This document shows positions 23,343 to 36,341 of a stretch of DNA of 64,000 nucleotides, in pieces (the stretch's first letter is position 1; the number at the start of each line of letters is the position of its first letter). Origin of the DNA: Liriodendron chinense (lineage: Eukaryota; Streptophyta; Magnoliopsida; Magnoliales; Magnoliaceae); assembly GCA_003013855.2 (NCBI GenBank), contig ML058338.1, positions 62,001 to 126,000 of the forward strand, in the 5' to 3' direction. The position numbers and the translations under genes are program-made. Under the pieces are notes generated by a model, which was given only the letters and a program-made list of their open reading frames with translations, made no database searches and was not told the DNA's origin.

Positions 23343-24473
23343 GTAAGATATCCTTCACATATAAGTGCGTTGTGATCTGAACCATTCATTCGTCATAAGA
23401 CTCCATGAATGGACCATAGACGAAAAATCACAATGATCGGATGATCCTGACCTTGTAAGGATGTACCAGAGAAATCATTGATCAGATTTTAGTGAATTTT
23501 GTGCACTTTTTTTTCTTTTTTTAAAAGAGTATGCTAGTGTGTAGCACGTGGCAAAGAGTTATGATCGGAACCGTCAGTCTATTGGGCCATCCCGTAGATG
23601 GGCCGTACCAAAAAAGTCAAGGGGAGTGGATTGCCGTAGCCGTCCGATAAGTGGCCCAATCACTCCAACTTTTGCCTTATAGCCCATCCACACGGTAGCC
23701 AACAGGATCAACGGTCCCGATCACTACATGTTCATAGCATGTACTTTAAAGAGAGAACGGCATATAACTCTTATACAGCAACGGTTAGGATTCGTTCCAT
23801 CACTATGATCTTTATATTGGTCATCGAAAAAGCCACATTGGACAGATGATTCTGACTGGCTGATTGATTGATGAACACTATTGGATGGTTGAGATGATAA
23901 ATAGTCAACAGTTTGAAATGAGCACATAAGTGTGAATTGACCAAAGGTCAGGATGGACTAATCAATCGGCTTTAGAGATGTATCCTCCATCAGTGGGTCC
24001 CACTGTTTGGACGGTTTGGATTGAGGTATCTGCGAGCCATGTGGTAGAGTAGCTGGGTGCATACCCAATTGCTCTCATACTCTTCCAGCTGCTCTGCTCG
24101 TCTCTTCTTCCTTAGCACATAATGATCCAGGCCGTTCATGTAGAAACTTCCATCGTATAAGCTCAACATGAAAAGAATTTCATTGATTGGGGATCATCAC
24201 CACTCATCTGAAGGCGAGGATTGAGATTTTTTTACCCAGATGGGCCATCTGCGTTGGGAGCATCTAGATGAACGGTCTGAATCGTTCAGGTGGTGGGGTG
24301 CATCTTGCCGTCAAGCCACATCTTTCTCTTCACCATCCACTTCTGTGGGGGAATCAGCACCATTCAAAATGGTAGGCCCCACCATGAAGACACTGGCATA
24401 AGAATTAGGACAGACCTCTCAACAGGGGTATTTTTGGAGATGAATTAATTAACTAATTAATAATTATTTTCAG

Positions 24474-24545
24474 GGGTATTAGCTCAAATAACTTCTCTGG
24501 TTCACTTCCACCTCAGTTGGGGAATTTGACAAGCCTGCAAGAAAT
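24474..24545 (+). pseudogene. Copy 2 LRR exon (SNNFSGSLPPQLGNLTSLQ)
   Basis: A 72-nt exon after ATTATTTTCAG and before GTACGT, open and in the same phase as its neighbours. One complete LRR with the SNNFSGSLP core. Confidence 0.87.
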
Positions 24546-24976
24546 GTACGTTCCTTTATTTTTTTAATTAATTAATTTTAATTTAATTAATTTATTTTAT
24601 TTTAATCATTCTTCATTAGAAATGCCATATGATGTGTCTGGAATTTCCAATATGCCACCCAATTTGTTAGCGATTAATATGTAGTAGTTTCTTTCTTTTC
24701 TTTTTTTAAGAAGGTTTGAAGTCCAACCTATTAAGTTAATGTCCACCAAATGAATTACTTCCAACCTATAATGTTTCGTGCCACATCCAACCCTTCCAAT
24801 AGGTTGGCTCCACCATGAGGATAGCCTCATACAAAAATCAGCCCCATTCACTCATTAGATGGCCTAGACCAAACGACAACGATTAGCCATTGATAAATAC
24901 AAAATATAAAAGTATGGTCCACTTAATGAGTCAAAATTCTGATCTTTGCAAAAAGATAATTTTAAACACTTACTTC

Positions 24977-25150
24977 TGCTCTGATACCAAGTCAAATCAC
25001 TACTTGATCTAAAAGCTCAAGCTATTAGAAGATGGCAAATCAATGTATATCAAGGGACTTTAACAGCCCCAAACAACTCCAGCCATGAGTCACTGGAAAT
25101 TCAAAGCTTGTTAATAACAGTATAGAAAACATATTTTGCAGAGGAAGTGG
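24977..25150 (-). mobile_element. LTR retrotransposon scrap with primer-binding-site-like motif
   Basis: On the minus strand, TTGGTATCAGAGCAG (initiator-tRNA-Met PBS type) is preceded by AAGTAGTGATTTGAC. A second such motif, CATGGTATCAGAGCC, is near 26200 on the same strand. No LTR pair or pol was found nearby, so only remnants are claimed. Confidence 0.35.
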
Positions 25151-25362
25151 TTGTTGGAATGTGTAAATTAAACTCCCTTCTTGGACTGTTTGTTTACAGT
25201 CATATGGCTATTCAAGGCACCCTTTCAGCCATGTTAACTGCTTTGACCGTTCTCGATGGACAGCTACTTTTCATCCATTAAGATGCTGTGAGAATTCCTC
25301 TAGCTGATAATACCACAAGAAATCTTACAATTGGATTCATGATGTATGCCTGCTTTTCACAG

Positions 25363-25434
25363 ATACATGGATAGCAGCGGGTTGAGTGGTGAGATTCCTT
25401 CAACATTTGCTAACTTGAGAAACATGAAGATCTT
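25363..25434 (+). pseudogene. Copy 2 LRR exon (YMDSSGLSGEIPSTFANL)
   Basis: A 72-nt exon after CTTTTCACAG and before GTAAGA. It reads YMDSSGLSGEIPSTFANL, a hallmark LRR of this RLK subfamily. Open, with canonical splice sites. Confidence 0.9.
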
Positions 25435-25750
25435 GTAAGAGCTCATGATTATACAAAGCATTGAAACCATCGAAGGCCCCACCTTAGATTGTTTTTGAAC
25501 CAACAGTAGTACAACTTATGATGTGCATCCAATGGGCATTAAAATGGAAGAATTCGCAATGGCCTGATTTCAACAATGCCCATTATTCAGATGGTTCGAT
25601 TGATCTGATTTTGGGGTTATGACCCATCTACTGTGGGCCCCATGGTTTCAGACGGTTCAATTATGGTTACTAGTATGCTGTGTCTATCATTTCTGATTCC
25701 TTAATTTATTAATATCCGCATTTATGGTGGAAAATGTGATTGGATTTCAG

Positions 25751-25803
25751 GTGGGCATCTGATAACCAGCTCACAGCAAGGACAATTCATTTCCTTCTTC
25801 TAA
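25751..25803 (+). pseudogene. Copy 2 truncated LRR exon (WASDNQLT)
   Basis: After TGGATTTCAG it reads WASDNQLTARTIHFLL, recognisable as the WASDNQLTG.IP exon of the family. After about 17 residues similarity is lost and no donor is seen. The later LRR exons and the first half of the malectin domain are not found between here and 27555. Confidence 0.75.
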
Positions 25804-26028
25804 AAATAATTTTAACTTGATAGGGTTGTAATGGCCATTATGGTTGATAACATAACAGCCATAAGGTTACAGACACTGTTACCGTTGTTGAATACTATGC
25901 TGGAGCGTGGGGCTTGTTCTATATCTTAATATAAAGCATTGAGAGTTTGCTAATAAGATACTAAAAGAAAAAGATGACAACCAGGAATGGAAAAAGAAAA
26001 TCTTGCGGTTGCTCAAACTTATTAGATC

Positions 26029-26150
26029 CTTTATTATTATTATTATTTTTTTACACACCCACACATATATACACCACAATGGGTACTCGAACCCATGACC
26101 TCTGTGTTGAAACTCTTGTGAGTCTACCACTGAGCCATGAGTAGAGACCC
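26029..26150 (-). mobile_element. tRNA-derived SINE with 15-bp TSD
   Basis: On the minus strand a tRNA-like head shows the A-box-like GGCTCAGTGGTAGA and the B-box GGTTCGAGTACCC. It is followed by GTGTATATATGTGTGGGTG and a 3' tail of TAATAATAATAATAA. The 15-bp direct repeat CAAACTTATTAGATC flanks it exactly (26014-26028 and 26151-26165). The 122-bp length, tail and TSD identify a retroposed SINE rather than a tRNA gene. Confidence 0.88.
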
Positions 26151-27554
26151 CAAACTTATTAGATCTTCAATTAGAAAGAGGAACCATAGAATGAAGAGGC
26201 TCTGATACCATGAATCCCGAGGAGAATCTTAATGATTTTTATCTAGTAAAGAAACAGGTTGCAACCTATAAAACAAAGTTAAAGAAAGAAAATGACCAAA
26301 GTACCCTGAAGGCCTAGATGGTTGACCCTAGCCTACATATAATGCACACAGTATTAAGCAAAAATCACAGAACTACCCTTTCCCTTTGTATTCTTGAAGT
26401 TTTAAATAGATAACCAGCTTTTTTTATTGTTTACTGATGGTTTTATGTCACAACTAATAGTATTTGAGTAAATTGAAAATCTATAAAGCTTGTATTTTAA
26501 AAGAAATGATGTGGAGAGATCACAAAGAACGCTACTAATATTAGTATGTAGCCAACAAACGTCATGTTGACAAGTTTGGGCTTTACTTACTGAGTAGATT
26601 CATGGTAATAGAGATGGGAGAGAGGAAAAGAGGATTAGAGTTCTTAATCGCTCTTCACCTATGAACTCTTTAGTATACAGAAACCCGAAACAAATATATG
26701 AATGGTAATCCGCAGGAGCGCCCATTAAAAAACACCCACACCAGACGATCTCCCATGATTATCAAATATGAAGTCACTCTTTTTTTTTTTTCGCACATCA
26801 GATAACTACACAGATGATAAAAACTAATAATTGTGAATTTGGAAAGAATAATCATGATATTAGCCACCCACAAAATTAAAAACGAGTTCCACACACCTCG
26901 AAAGCATTCAATGTTCTAGCATTATAATATTTTCACAGAAATTGCTAGGGCGGCCTGATTGTCATGCTGGATTTGGAAGGGGTGTCCATTTCATAGTAGC
27001 TGACATGTGGCGGTAAAAACCTGTGATGTTGAAAATTTGTATAGAACAAGCACAATGCTAGTCATCTACAAAATTAGAAAGGGGTTCCATACACCTTGAA
27101 AGCATTCAAATATCAAACGTTGTGATGTTTTCATAGAAATTGTAAGTGCAATCTGGGTTCCATTGCCTAGTACCTGACATATGGCAGGCAGGGAGTTGCA
27201 TCCGAGCAATCCAACTAGTGGGTTATGAACCTTGGTTTAACAACTCATCGAATGGGTGATCCTACCCATCTGTTTCTCCCATTGAATCCATTTGTGTTCT
27301 GGCGACCCATTTGAAACTGCTAGTGCATGTGGATAAGGTTGTCTTTGGTGTGATTCTCAACTGCTGGTTATCCAGTGACCAGACTTACTAGATTGATATT
27401 TACAAATCCTCTGTTGCTTCTGCCACAAGTCAGGTATTGGGCCATAAATGCCCCTTCTGCATAATTGTAAAATCCAAAATGGTTATATGACTATATGAAT
27501 TCCTGATGCCTTTAATCTCCGTTGGTTTTGAAGCACTGTTCATTAATTCTCCAG

Positions 27555-27756
27555 GAAAATATGGTACTCAAAGACTTCAATATAAAAAGGGACGCAGGTA
27601 ATGTTTCCTTTCGTGCTGTTCAGAAGGATTTCAAGGTTCGTGTGTCTGAGAATTACCTGGAAGTTCATCTCTTTTGGGCTGGAAAGGGAACGTGCTGCAT
27701 TCCTCCTAATGGTGGTTACGATGGACCATCCATTTCGGGCGTCAGTGTTACTCCAG
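27555..27756 (+). pseudogene. Copy 2 malectin-domain C-terminal exon
   Basis: After acceptor ATTCTCCAG it encodes NMVLKDFNIKRDAG, FRAVQKDFKVRVSENYLEVH, LFWAGKGTCCIPPNGGYDGP and SGVSVTPG, the conserved end of the extracellular malectin domain next to the membrane. The exon ends at ACTCCAG before GTGAAT. Its frame is open, but the preceding malectin exon is missing. Confidence 0.87.
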
Positions 27757-28099
27757 GTGAATGAAGCTCTACTGAATGTTTACAATTATCTTTTAGTTTC
27801 TGTTTCAACACATTTGAATTCCATGAAGTGGAAATTATCAGAGTGGGGCTAGCACCTAAAAACCGATTCCGATCATTTCGTGTCCAACTTCAAACATGTG
27901 GAATTGCAATTAGGGTTTGATTGTAATTATGAATTAAAATGTTGGCACCTCCATTTAGTTATTTTTTTTGGTAGTTAGTCAAGGTATTGCTACTTAGCTC
28001 AACTGAGCACCGAGGGAACCCTTGAAGTTCCCAAAATAGTTTTGACAATGACCACTGTTCATTTGTTTGTTCTTTTTTTTTTTTTTTTTTTTTTTTCAG

Positions 28100-28268
28100 A
28101 TTTTATACCAACAGTTAGTAATCTTCCACCAACGGACACTTCGACAAAGAACAGGACTGGATTGGCTGTTGGGATCAGTTTCTGTTGGAGTAGTGATCAT
28201 TGTAACCATTTTCGCTGCTTATATTTTAATACGAAGAAGGAAGAGATTGGCCAATGATGAAGATGAAG
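28100..28268 (+). pseudogene. Copy 2 transmembrane exon with frameshift
   Basis: It joins after the malectin exon as DFIPTVSNLPPT and continues to RTGLAVGIS in one frame. The membrane span VGVVIIVTIFAAYILI and stop-transfer RRRKRLANDEDE are in the next frame. The shift is at about 28178-28181 (ATCAGTTTCTG). The poly(T)-CAG acceptor and the GTATTG donor are present. Confidence 0.82.
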
Positions 28269-29489
28269 GTATTGTTTATGTTAATAAACAGCTAATACTT
28301 GCAAAGTCTTGAATTCAGAGATGCCAAAGCCACTTAGGATGTTTGGATGACTATCTAATTGAATTGTAATTATTAGTCCAATAAAGTGGAATTAGCCAGA
28401 TCGTAGTTTCCGTAGTATTCAACTTGAGGGTCTGGGCTCCAAAACGCAGTTCTGTTGGTTTCTAGTTCGTACGCTGTCAAATGTAACTGCAATTTGAGGG
28501 ACTCCCTCAGAGGAAGCCAAGGGCAGTATCCTTGAGCCTCTAGTTTGTACAAGTGGGAGCTGTCACACAGTCATCCAGAGCATTGATCTCATGGGCCCCA
28601 ATGTGGATGAGTGATTCCCAATAATTTCCCTGTTTGGAAGATTGTCGCACTCAATCTTTAGCCTCATGTCATTTCAACGTGGAGTGCTACTGTATTTCTT
28701 CTTAACCACCCATTCATAGGCCACCGATCAAAGGGTTAAGATTGTTCTAATGGGGATTTTTGGAAGTCACATATCCATGGTGGGGCCTTTTTGTTATCCA
28801 CAGTGTAGATTACTAAGCCATGGATCAGACTTTTCTCAAATTTAAGTCTTAAAGACACTGTATATCCTACGCTCGGGTATCATATAATTGCTTGCTTCCT
28901 CTATATGGATCCCAGGGATGATCACTAGTTTTTGCCAATTCCTCTTTATTAAACTTACTCTTTGCAATAAAATTCACTTGTGCATCCAAACATGGGACTA
29001 TTGTGATTTGATTTAAGAATACATGACGTGACAGCTTATTCATTGGGTATGATGGTAATGCTATGTGTAATTATAGTTTTAATTTCCGTATTTCTGCTAA
29101 CCATTCATTTAAAATGTTCTCCAACTCAATAAATAAATACTTAGAACAAGGTGAATGAAATTGGATAGTGGATGGACCATATTCCTGGAATCTCCAAATT
29201 TAGAAGATCCTAGCTACCAATCTTGGAATGTTTTTCAGTTGAATGTGGACCATTGCTGTAATTCTCTTCTTAATATTCTATTTGCCAGCTACAGATTGAA
29301 AGGTTGGGTTTTTCAGGCATGGTACATCCACTGCATGGCCCGATGGATCAACAGTCTGGATCATTGAGCCATTGGACCCACTGCAGAAACCGGAGACCTG
29401 AGTATCCTGGGCATATCCTCTTCAGGTTGAGGAATTTATATTCTTCGGAGTGAATTATGAATGAAATCTGCCTTCTTGATTATATGCAG

Positions 29490-29607
29490 ATTTTCAAGGA
29501 ATGGGCACAAAACCAAACACTTTCAGCTATGCCCAGCTCAGGACTGCTACAGAGGACTTCAATCCTATGAATAAACCGGAGAGGGAGGATTTGGACCAGT
29601 TTACAAG
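29490..29607 (+). pseudogene. Copy 2 juxtamembrane and Gly-loop exon with frameshift
   Basis: It reads FQGMGTKPNTFSYAQLRTAT, EDFNPMNK, then one nucleotide is missing at AAACCGGA (about 29576). GEGGFGPVYK, the ATP-binding glycine loop, follows in another frame. Acceptor TATATGCAG and donor GTAAAT are kept. Confidence 0.85.
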
Positions 29608-30688
29608 GTAAATTAGCATCACAATCAGATGGTTGAGTTTTTTTTTTTTTTATATAGAGTAAGAAGAACAGCTAAGAAGTTATGCTAGTTATTTCCTGGC
29701 GATTTGGATGCACAAATGAACTGAATCATAATAGTTTAGTTTAATCAGGATGCAATGATAGAAATTAATTATGATTCCTAGCATTTTATCAGAACAGTGT
29801 TAGGTTGATTTGCAGTGAAGAGAGACCAAAGAGATAGTTTATGGCACAGATAGCAACATGGTACACATATGAGAGATATGGGTCATCATCTGGCAGTTGC
29901 TGCCATAAAAATGCCTGGCCCAATGATCAGCCTGGTCCACTGATCAGTTGAAGCCACAGTTGTATGAGAAAACTAAATGGTTAGAAGGAAGATGACCAAC
30001 AATCTTATCACCTATGCCACGATGGCAAGTGCCACGTGAATCCCCTCTTCAATCTCTCCTTATGAAAATTGCCTCAGCATTTTTCATTGTATAATAGGGT
30101 TTCACCTTCAAATTGGAGTTATGTTTCTTTCAACTCCAACATGTAAGTAACGAAATTGCAGTTTGGTGCCCAGATCTTCAATGTGAATTCTAAGGAGATT
30201 CCAATTGGCTATTTCCAATTTATTAGACTAATAATCACTATTCAATCATTGGATCATCCAAACGCACCCTTAGGGTGTGGATACAAGGAATCCATGGTGT
30301 GGGTTAAGAGATCACAATGATTATGTAATGATTGTTTCCATATTTACTTTAGAAAATAGGTTTCTAGAATTAGGGGTCTGTTTGGATACAAGTGGAAATC
30401 TAAATTTTATTTGACAAAAGTCACCTCATATCTTGTGCTAGGGTGGACAAGTGTGATGATTATCGTTTTCGAATCTTGGGTCTTTTTTCTATCCAAACAG
30501 CCCCAGCTATCTTTTCAATGAAAAAAAAAATCCCCTTTCCCTTGGATTTCTGCTATCAAAGGACACCCTTAGACTTGTTTAGCAATGCCAGATTGAACAA
30601 ATATGTGTGCATGTATAATACGTAAAGGTATGCCTACTTACATACATGCACTATTCACTTGCTTTTATTTGACTGTGGTCTTCTTTAG

Positions 30689-30899
30689 GGTACACTTTCA
30701 GACGGGAGGGTGGTCGCTGTCAAGCAACTCTCGGCGGCATCTCGCCAGGGAAGGAGTCAGTTCATGGCTGAGATTGCTACAATATCTGCAGTTCAACATA
30801 GAAACCTTGTAAAGTTGTATGGATGCTGCATTGAGGGAGATAAGCGACTTCTGGTTTACGAGTATCTGGACAACAAGAGCCTTGATCAAGCACTTTTCG
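30689..30899 (+). pseudogene. Copy 2 kinase N-lobe exon (VAVK lysine)
   Basis: After TTCTTTAG it encodes GTLSDGRVVAVKQLSAAS with the ATP-binding lysine, QGRSQFMAEIATIS with the helix-C glutamate, QHRNLVKLYGCC and LLVYEYLDNKSLDQALFG. 211 nt, open, donor GTATGA. The next coding piece is 13.3 kb downstream because of transposon insertions. Confidence 0.9.
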
Positions 30900-31617
30900 G
30901 TATGAGATCTTTAGGGTGCATTCGGATATACATACTCTTGAATTGAATTTGAATTATTAACACCAAAAAGTGCAAATAACCAAATTAGGATTTCCTTGGG
31001 CACTGTTTGGTACATGCCTAAAAATGAGTCCGTCTCATTTTAGATACAACAAATTATGCATCAGAGATCGTAATTATTGATAAAATGATGGTGGTTAACT
31101 AAAATGAGATGAACTCATTTTTAGGCGTTTGCCAGACAGGGCTGTAGCATTCATATTGAAGGCCTGAACTCCAAATGCGATTGTGTTATTTTCAATTTGG
31201 ACTTTATAGAAACTTGCCTGCAATTTGAGGGCCACTTTGAAAACATCACTGGCAGGAGCCGTCTTGATGTTTGTAAGGCCAATGTTTATCATTTGGTTTC
31301 ATTTTGTCTCCTATCTGATATAAATTGAATAGGGTTGCCATATCTCATTTGAACGACATTAGAAGACCCACCGTCTCTCATTTGAAACAAAAAACGGATA
31401 GGGCCATCCGGTCTGAATCAAATCACGGTTAAAAGATTATAACTATTCTCCAGTCTAAAACCAAATGGACATGACCATCCCATCGATCTGGGATTCATGG
31501 TTTCCCCAATATGATTAATGAGTTTTGGGAAGTTTGATATTCTTTTCGTAATAGTATTTGGTTCTATTGGCTTAAAGAAACATAGGGTAATTGAGAGCCT
31601 TACAAACAATGTTATAG

Positions 31618-33412
31618 GTTTTTTTTTTTTTTTTCTTTTTCTTTTTCTTTGAGAAAGATAACTAGAACTTCCATCGAAAAGTGCTTAGATAGTGCCAAAG
31701 CAAGAACAATAAGAAGCAGAAAACAAAGAAACAAAAACAAAAGAGATTACATCTTCCCCATCCAACCCTTTCCCACCGCCCACTCCACTACACTATACCA
31801 CACACAACTAGCAACCCACAGAGCACTTTTGGAGGTGTTGCGCAAGAATCTACCATTCCTTTCATTCCAAATAGCCCACAAACCAGCAAGGAGACAAAAT
31901 CTCCAAACCGCACACATCCTCTTGCAAAAGGTCACCCCGTGCCAAGCTAACAAAAGATCATCAATATCTAGAGGCATAAACCATGCCATGTCGAATCTGG
32001 TGAGAACAAAAACCCTCACTTGGCTAGCAAAAGCGCAATGAATGAGAAGATGGTTAGCCGACTTTGCATTGGACATACAGAGAAGGCAAATATTTGGGAT
32101 GGTCATGGAGCACCTTTGGTGATTATCAAGGGTCAAAATTCTATTTCTTCCCACGAGCCACCCAAAAGCCCCGATCTTTGGAGGGGCTTCATAGTGCCAA
32201 ACATGAGAAGTCTTCCAAAAACTCTCCCCTTCATTTACAATGAAAAATAGAACGATTTAACCGTGAAGCGCCCAAACGTGTCCTTGGTCCAAATCATACT
32301 GTCGTCATTGCCAACCGACAACCTATGAGGATGAAGACACTCCAAAAGAACAACATACTCTTCCACTTCAACACCCCTAATAGATCGGCGGCATGGAGGG
32401 CACCAAAAAACCGTATTGCCATGAAGCTGAAAGCATCTATCAATCGTAATGTTTTGGTTCGGGGTAAGACTACCAATAATCGGGAAATGAAGCTTAAGAG
32501 GTGTATCATCCCACCACGTGTCTTTCCAGAAACAAATCCACATCCCACTCCCCAAAGAGAAAACTGCACCTTTTAAGAACTTGGGCTTCATGCTAATAAT
32601 ACCTTTCCATATAGAGGAAGCTCTATAAGTAGAGGAACTCTTTGTCCACCCTCCTCCATATGAACATCCATACTTGCTAGCAAGAACCTTTCTCCAGAGT
32701 CTTCCACATTGTGCCAAGCCATCTCCACCATTTGCCCAAAGGGGCCTCGTTCATCACTGCCAAGGAGAGAATATTAACACCACCTTCATCATAGGGTTTT
32801 CACACTTCCTCCCACTTCAAAAGATGAAACATTTTCTTCTCTGTCAAGTCTCCCCAAAGAGTCCCACCTAAGCTTGTCAAGGTGATTTGGAGCTGATTTC
32901 GGACATTTAAAAAGCGACATGAAGTAGATGGGGAGATTGGATAAAGCCACTTTAATAAGAATAATATGGCTGCTGAAAGACAAATACCGTCCTTGCCAAG
33001 TTGCCAATTTCCCCTCGAATCTTTTCACCACTTTGTCCCAAAGATGCTTTGTCGGCTTTCCTATATAGAGGGGGGACCCAAATATGACGAGGGGAAAGAA
33101 CTTGCCTTGTAGCCGAAGAGATTTGCGAAATAATCGACTTCTTCATTATCCAAGTGGATTCCTAGCATTTCACATTTTGTCAAATTTAACTTTTGCCCTA
33201 ACACCACTTCAAAGCACCGGAGAATCATGCTTAGACTGTCAACCTTAACTTCATCCGCCTTGCAAAAAAGAATTGTGTCATACGCAAATTGAAAATGAGA
33301 TATTGGGGGAAACTCTTGACTCACCTAGAACCCTTTGAATAGACAGTAGAGCGTTAGATGTTGATGTTGTTGTAAGTAGGAGAGAGAGAGAGATGTTGAT
33401 GTTGTTGTAAGT

Positions 33413-33461
<49 letters not shown>

Positions 33462-33862
33462 AGGGGAAATCGTAGGTTAGGGCCCAAAGAGCTCTACCGC
33501 ATTATTCTTATTTAAAAACATATGTATGGTATATTGAAGGAGAACAGAAAACTATACACGTGCACACAACTCTCTATATAGACCGACCTCATGCCCTTTG
33601 GACAACATCTTGCTCAAAGCTTCGATGATAAAAACAAGTAGGAATGGGGATAGCGGGTCACCTTGTCTAACGCCTCTAGAACTTTTGAAGTACCCTTTGG
33701 GAGATCATTCACCAAAATCAAGAATCTGGCCGAGCCAATGCATTCTTTCATCCAACACCTCCAACCAACCCCACAACCGATTCTAACAAGCATGTAGTGC
33801 AAGAAGCCCAATCAACATGGTCGTGGGCTTTCTTGATGTTAAGCTTCCACACCACCCCTTTT
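31618..33862 (-). mobile_element. 5'-truncated LINE with 9-bp TSD
   Basis: ATGTTATAG flanks the element at 31609-31617 and 33863-33871. The poly(T) at 31618-31650 is the poly(A) tail of a minus-strand copy. In minus-strand order it shows a reverse-transcriptase motif like KAHDHVDW (about 33.8 kb), FAYDTILF (33.28 kb, from the usual FADD box) and LGQKLNLTKCEM. The endonuclease/RT tail follows (GLWRKVLASKYG, TWWDDTPL), and then a zf-RVT region with LCMSNAKSANHLLIHC (about 32.05 kb). It starts inside the RT, so the 5' part is absent. Several frameshifts make it inactive. Inserted in the long kinase intron of RLK copy 2. Confidence 0.88.
33358..33458. repeat. GA microsatellite with duplicated flank inside the LINE
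   Basis: GATGTTGATGTTGTTGTAAG occurs twice (about 33358 and 33391), followed by short and long (GA)n tracts (the longer ~40 bp, to about 33458). It interrupts the LINE reading frame. Confidence 0.85.
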
Positions 33863-36069
33863 ATGTTATAGAAGTATGATCAGTAATTTATATATTGATA
33901 TTGGCCGACACTATCGATATCTTGTGGCCGATACGATATGCAACACAATTATTAAATTCCCTTGTATTGCACAAAATATTGCAATGTATGCCAAAAACTC
34001 TCAATAAAATTTCCCTAATTTGTTCATACATGTGATACATTGTGATATGTATTGGTGATAAATTGTGATACATTCCCCCATTGGAAATAGTTAAAAAAAA
34101 ATGCAAAAATCCCCACAAAATCCATTTCTCCCAAATTTGTTTCGAGAATCTGTTTTCATGCATGTATTGTATGACTGATGAATTATATGAATTCATTTTG
34201 GATATAATTGCACCACTTCTGTTAAGCAGCGCATTGTTTATACAAGGGAAATGTGCCGTGCATCCTTGTATTGTGTTCTTTTTAGTTTTAAGTGTGCAAT
34301 CATGTCTCTTTCAACATATCCTGAAGCTTTATTGAAAAATTCCATCATTTTCCTAATGTTACCCTTAAACGGCGATACATGTGATATTTGTCATGCAATG
34401 TTGATATGTTTCCTTATTCCAAGGGTGTGGTACGTGCATTGATACTGATATTTAAATCACTAGTTATGATCTAGTGGGCTAGGTGTATGTAAACCTTCTC
34501 GTGCACATAGTTGTTTTTGGACTTTTTATTCATGTCACCTACCTGAACCATCATTTAGGTCCAGTCCCCTCTTATTGTGTTACTGGGGAAAAATGACAGC
34601 AATCAGATGGCTCTATACGTGATTGGGCCTATCTTCTATGAACAATCTTGTACATCTATTTTGTATACCACTAATTGGACGGTTTAGATTATCTGATCAG
34701 TAGGTATTTTTCAAGGCGGCTTATGAAGAGCCACTACAAGAAAAATGACCTTTACCCAGGAAATATTTACCGAGGAAATAAATTTCCTAGGTAATAATAC
34801 ACTTTTACTGACGAAATAGAATTTTCTAGGTAAATATTGCTCCGCTTTTTACCAAGGGAAATATACCTTGGTAAAAGTAACAAATATCAACAAAATTTAA
34901 ATTTCGTGGGTAGATAGAGGATTATTTCGTGGCTAAAAATATAACGATTTTTAAAATTTTGCTTAATTTTACCAAGGAAAAATATTCCTTGGTAAAAGCT
35001 CACAATTACCTAAGAAGACAGTATTTCGTTGGTAATTGCACTTTTACCAATGAAATTTTTCCTAGGTAAAAGGTCCCTTTTTACCAAAAATAACAGTACT
35101 AGGTAAAGGTGATAATTAGCAACGAAAATACTAAATCCCCGAGTACTTGTAGGCTTCTACCTAAGAATTGTTTACAGGTAAAAAAATAGATAAATTTCAA
35201 AAAATGAGAATTTCGAAAAAATACATCAAAATTTGAAAAAAAAATGATAATATTTAAAGACTTGATATAATTTTGATTTTTTTTTTTAAGAAATTAGAAA
35301 AAAAATTGTGAACTTAAAAATTGAGAATTTTCAAAAAATTAGAATTTTGAAAAAAATTGATAATTTTGTAAATGGGTAATAATGACTTATTTCTTGAATA
35401 TTTATCTTGGACAAAAAAAAAAAAAAAAAAAAAATCTAAAACATATTGAGATGATAAAAGCTAATATATGAATTTTTCTTTTTAAATTTTTTTTTTTCAA
35501 ATGCTCTAGTATTATCAGAGCATATAGCGCACCTAGCTCATTGATTCACTTGAACAACTCAATTGATTGAACTGGCCCATACATTAAATCTAGGACACAT
35601 TTGAAGGGTAGCATAAAAATATCATACTAACATGATAATCTATCCTTGATTTGGATGGTTGTGATTGAGCTATTGTTTTATATCATAGTCCATCCATGAT
35701 GAGCCCTAACAAATAGATTAATCAAATTGTTGATTGGGACCATTTTGTGTAAATGATCTTGTCTGTCCATTTTGGTTGTTGGTTGTCCATTAATTCCATG
35801 ATGTGGCCCACCTGATGAGCGGGCCAAACTAATCTTATGGATCCTACCATTTTGATGGTACTAATGTCCAGCGGAAGGAGCATCCTAGCCGAAAAGATGG
35901 AATCACATCGTTGCGTATCATAATACGTTAAAATCACACCGTCGCAGGTCAAAATATGTTAAAATTACACTGCTAAAATCACACCGTTCAGCTCATGCGC
36001 ATGTCGGTCGGGAGCTGAGCAGTACGCAAACCAACTACGGAATCTACGAGGTCCACTTCTGGCACGTGC

Positions 36070-36341
36070 GCACATGTGGAGGAGAATGCACTCTCCATTC
36101 AGAGAACCAGGCCCAACACGTGCGCACATGTCCAGCGGAAGGAGAATCTCTTACATACGTTGCCTCTCTCTCTGTCCAAAACCTTCCTCTCTCAATCTTC
36201 TGGAGATGGTTTCGCCTTTCTTCATCAGAGAGCTGAAACCTCTGCTATGGTTTTCCTCCATTTCTCTCCCTTTCTCCTTCCCCTCATAAAATCAACTATT
36301 CCAGCTCAGATCTTCCGACATTCCTTCCGATCTCTGCAAGT
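36070..36341 (+). other. Exon-like leader inside the CACTA element
   Basis: A C/T-rich leader (TTGCCTCTCTCTCTGTCC) is followed by overlapping open frames of 71-89 codons up to a good donor, CAAGT|GTAAGC, at about 36341. Composition resembles a captured 5' untranslated region or first exon. No protein family recognised; both frames are plausible by chance. Confidence 0.35.

Noticed and set aside
26035..26150. tRNA gene on the minus strand
   Set aside because: Only A and B boxes are present, with a TAA-repeat tail and an exact 15-bp target duplication, so it is a SINE.
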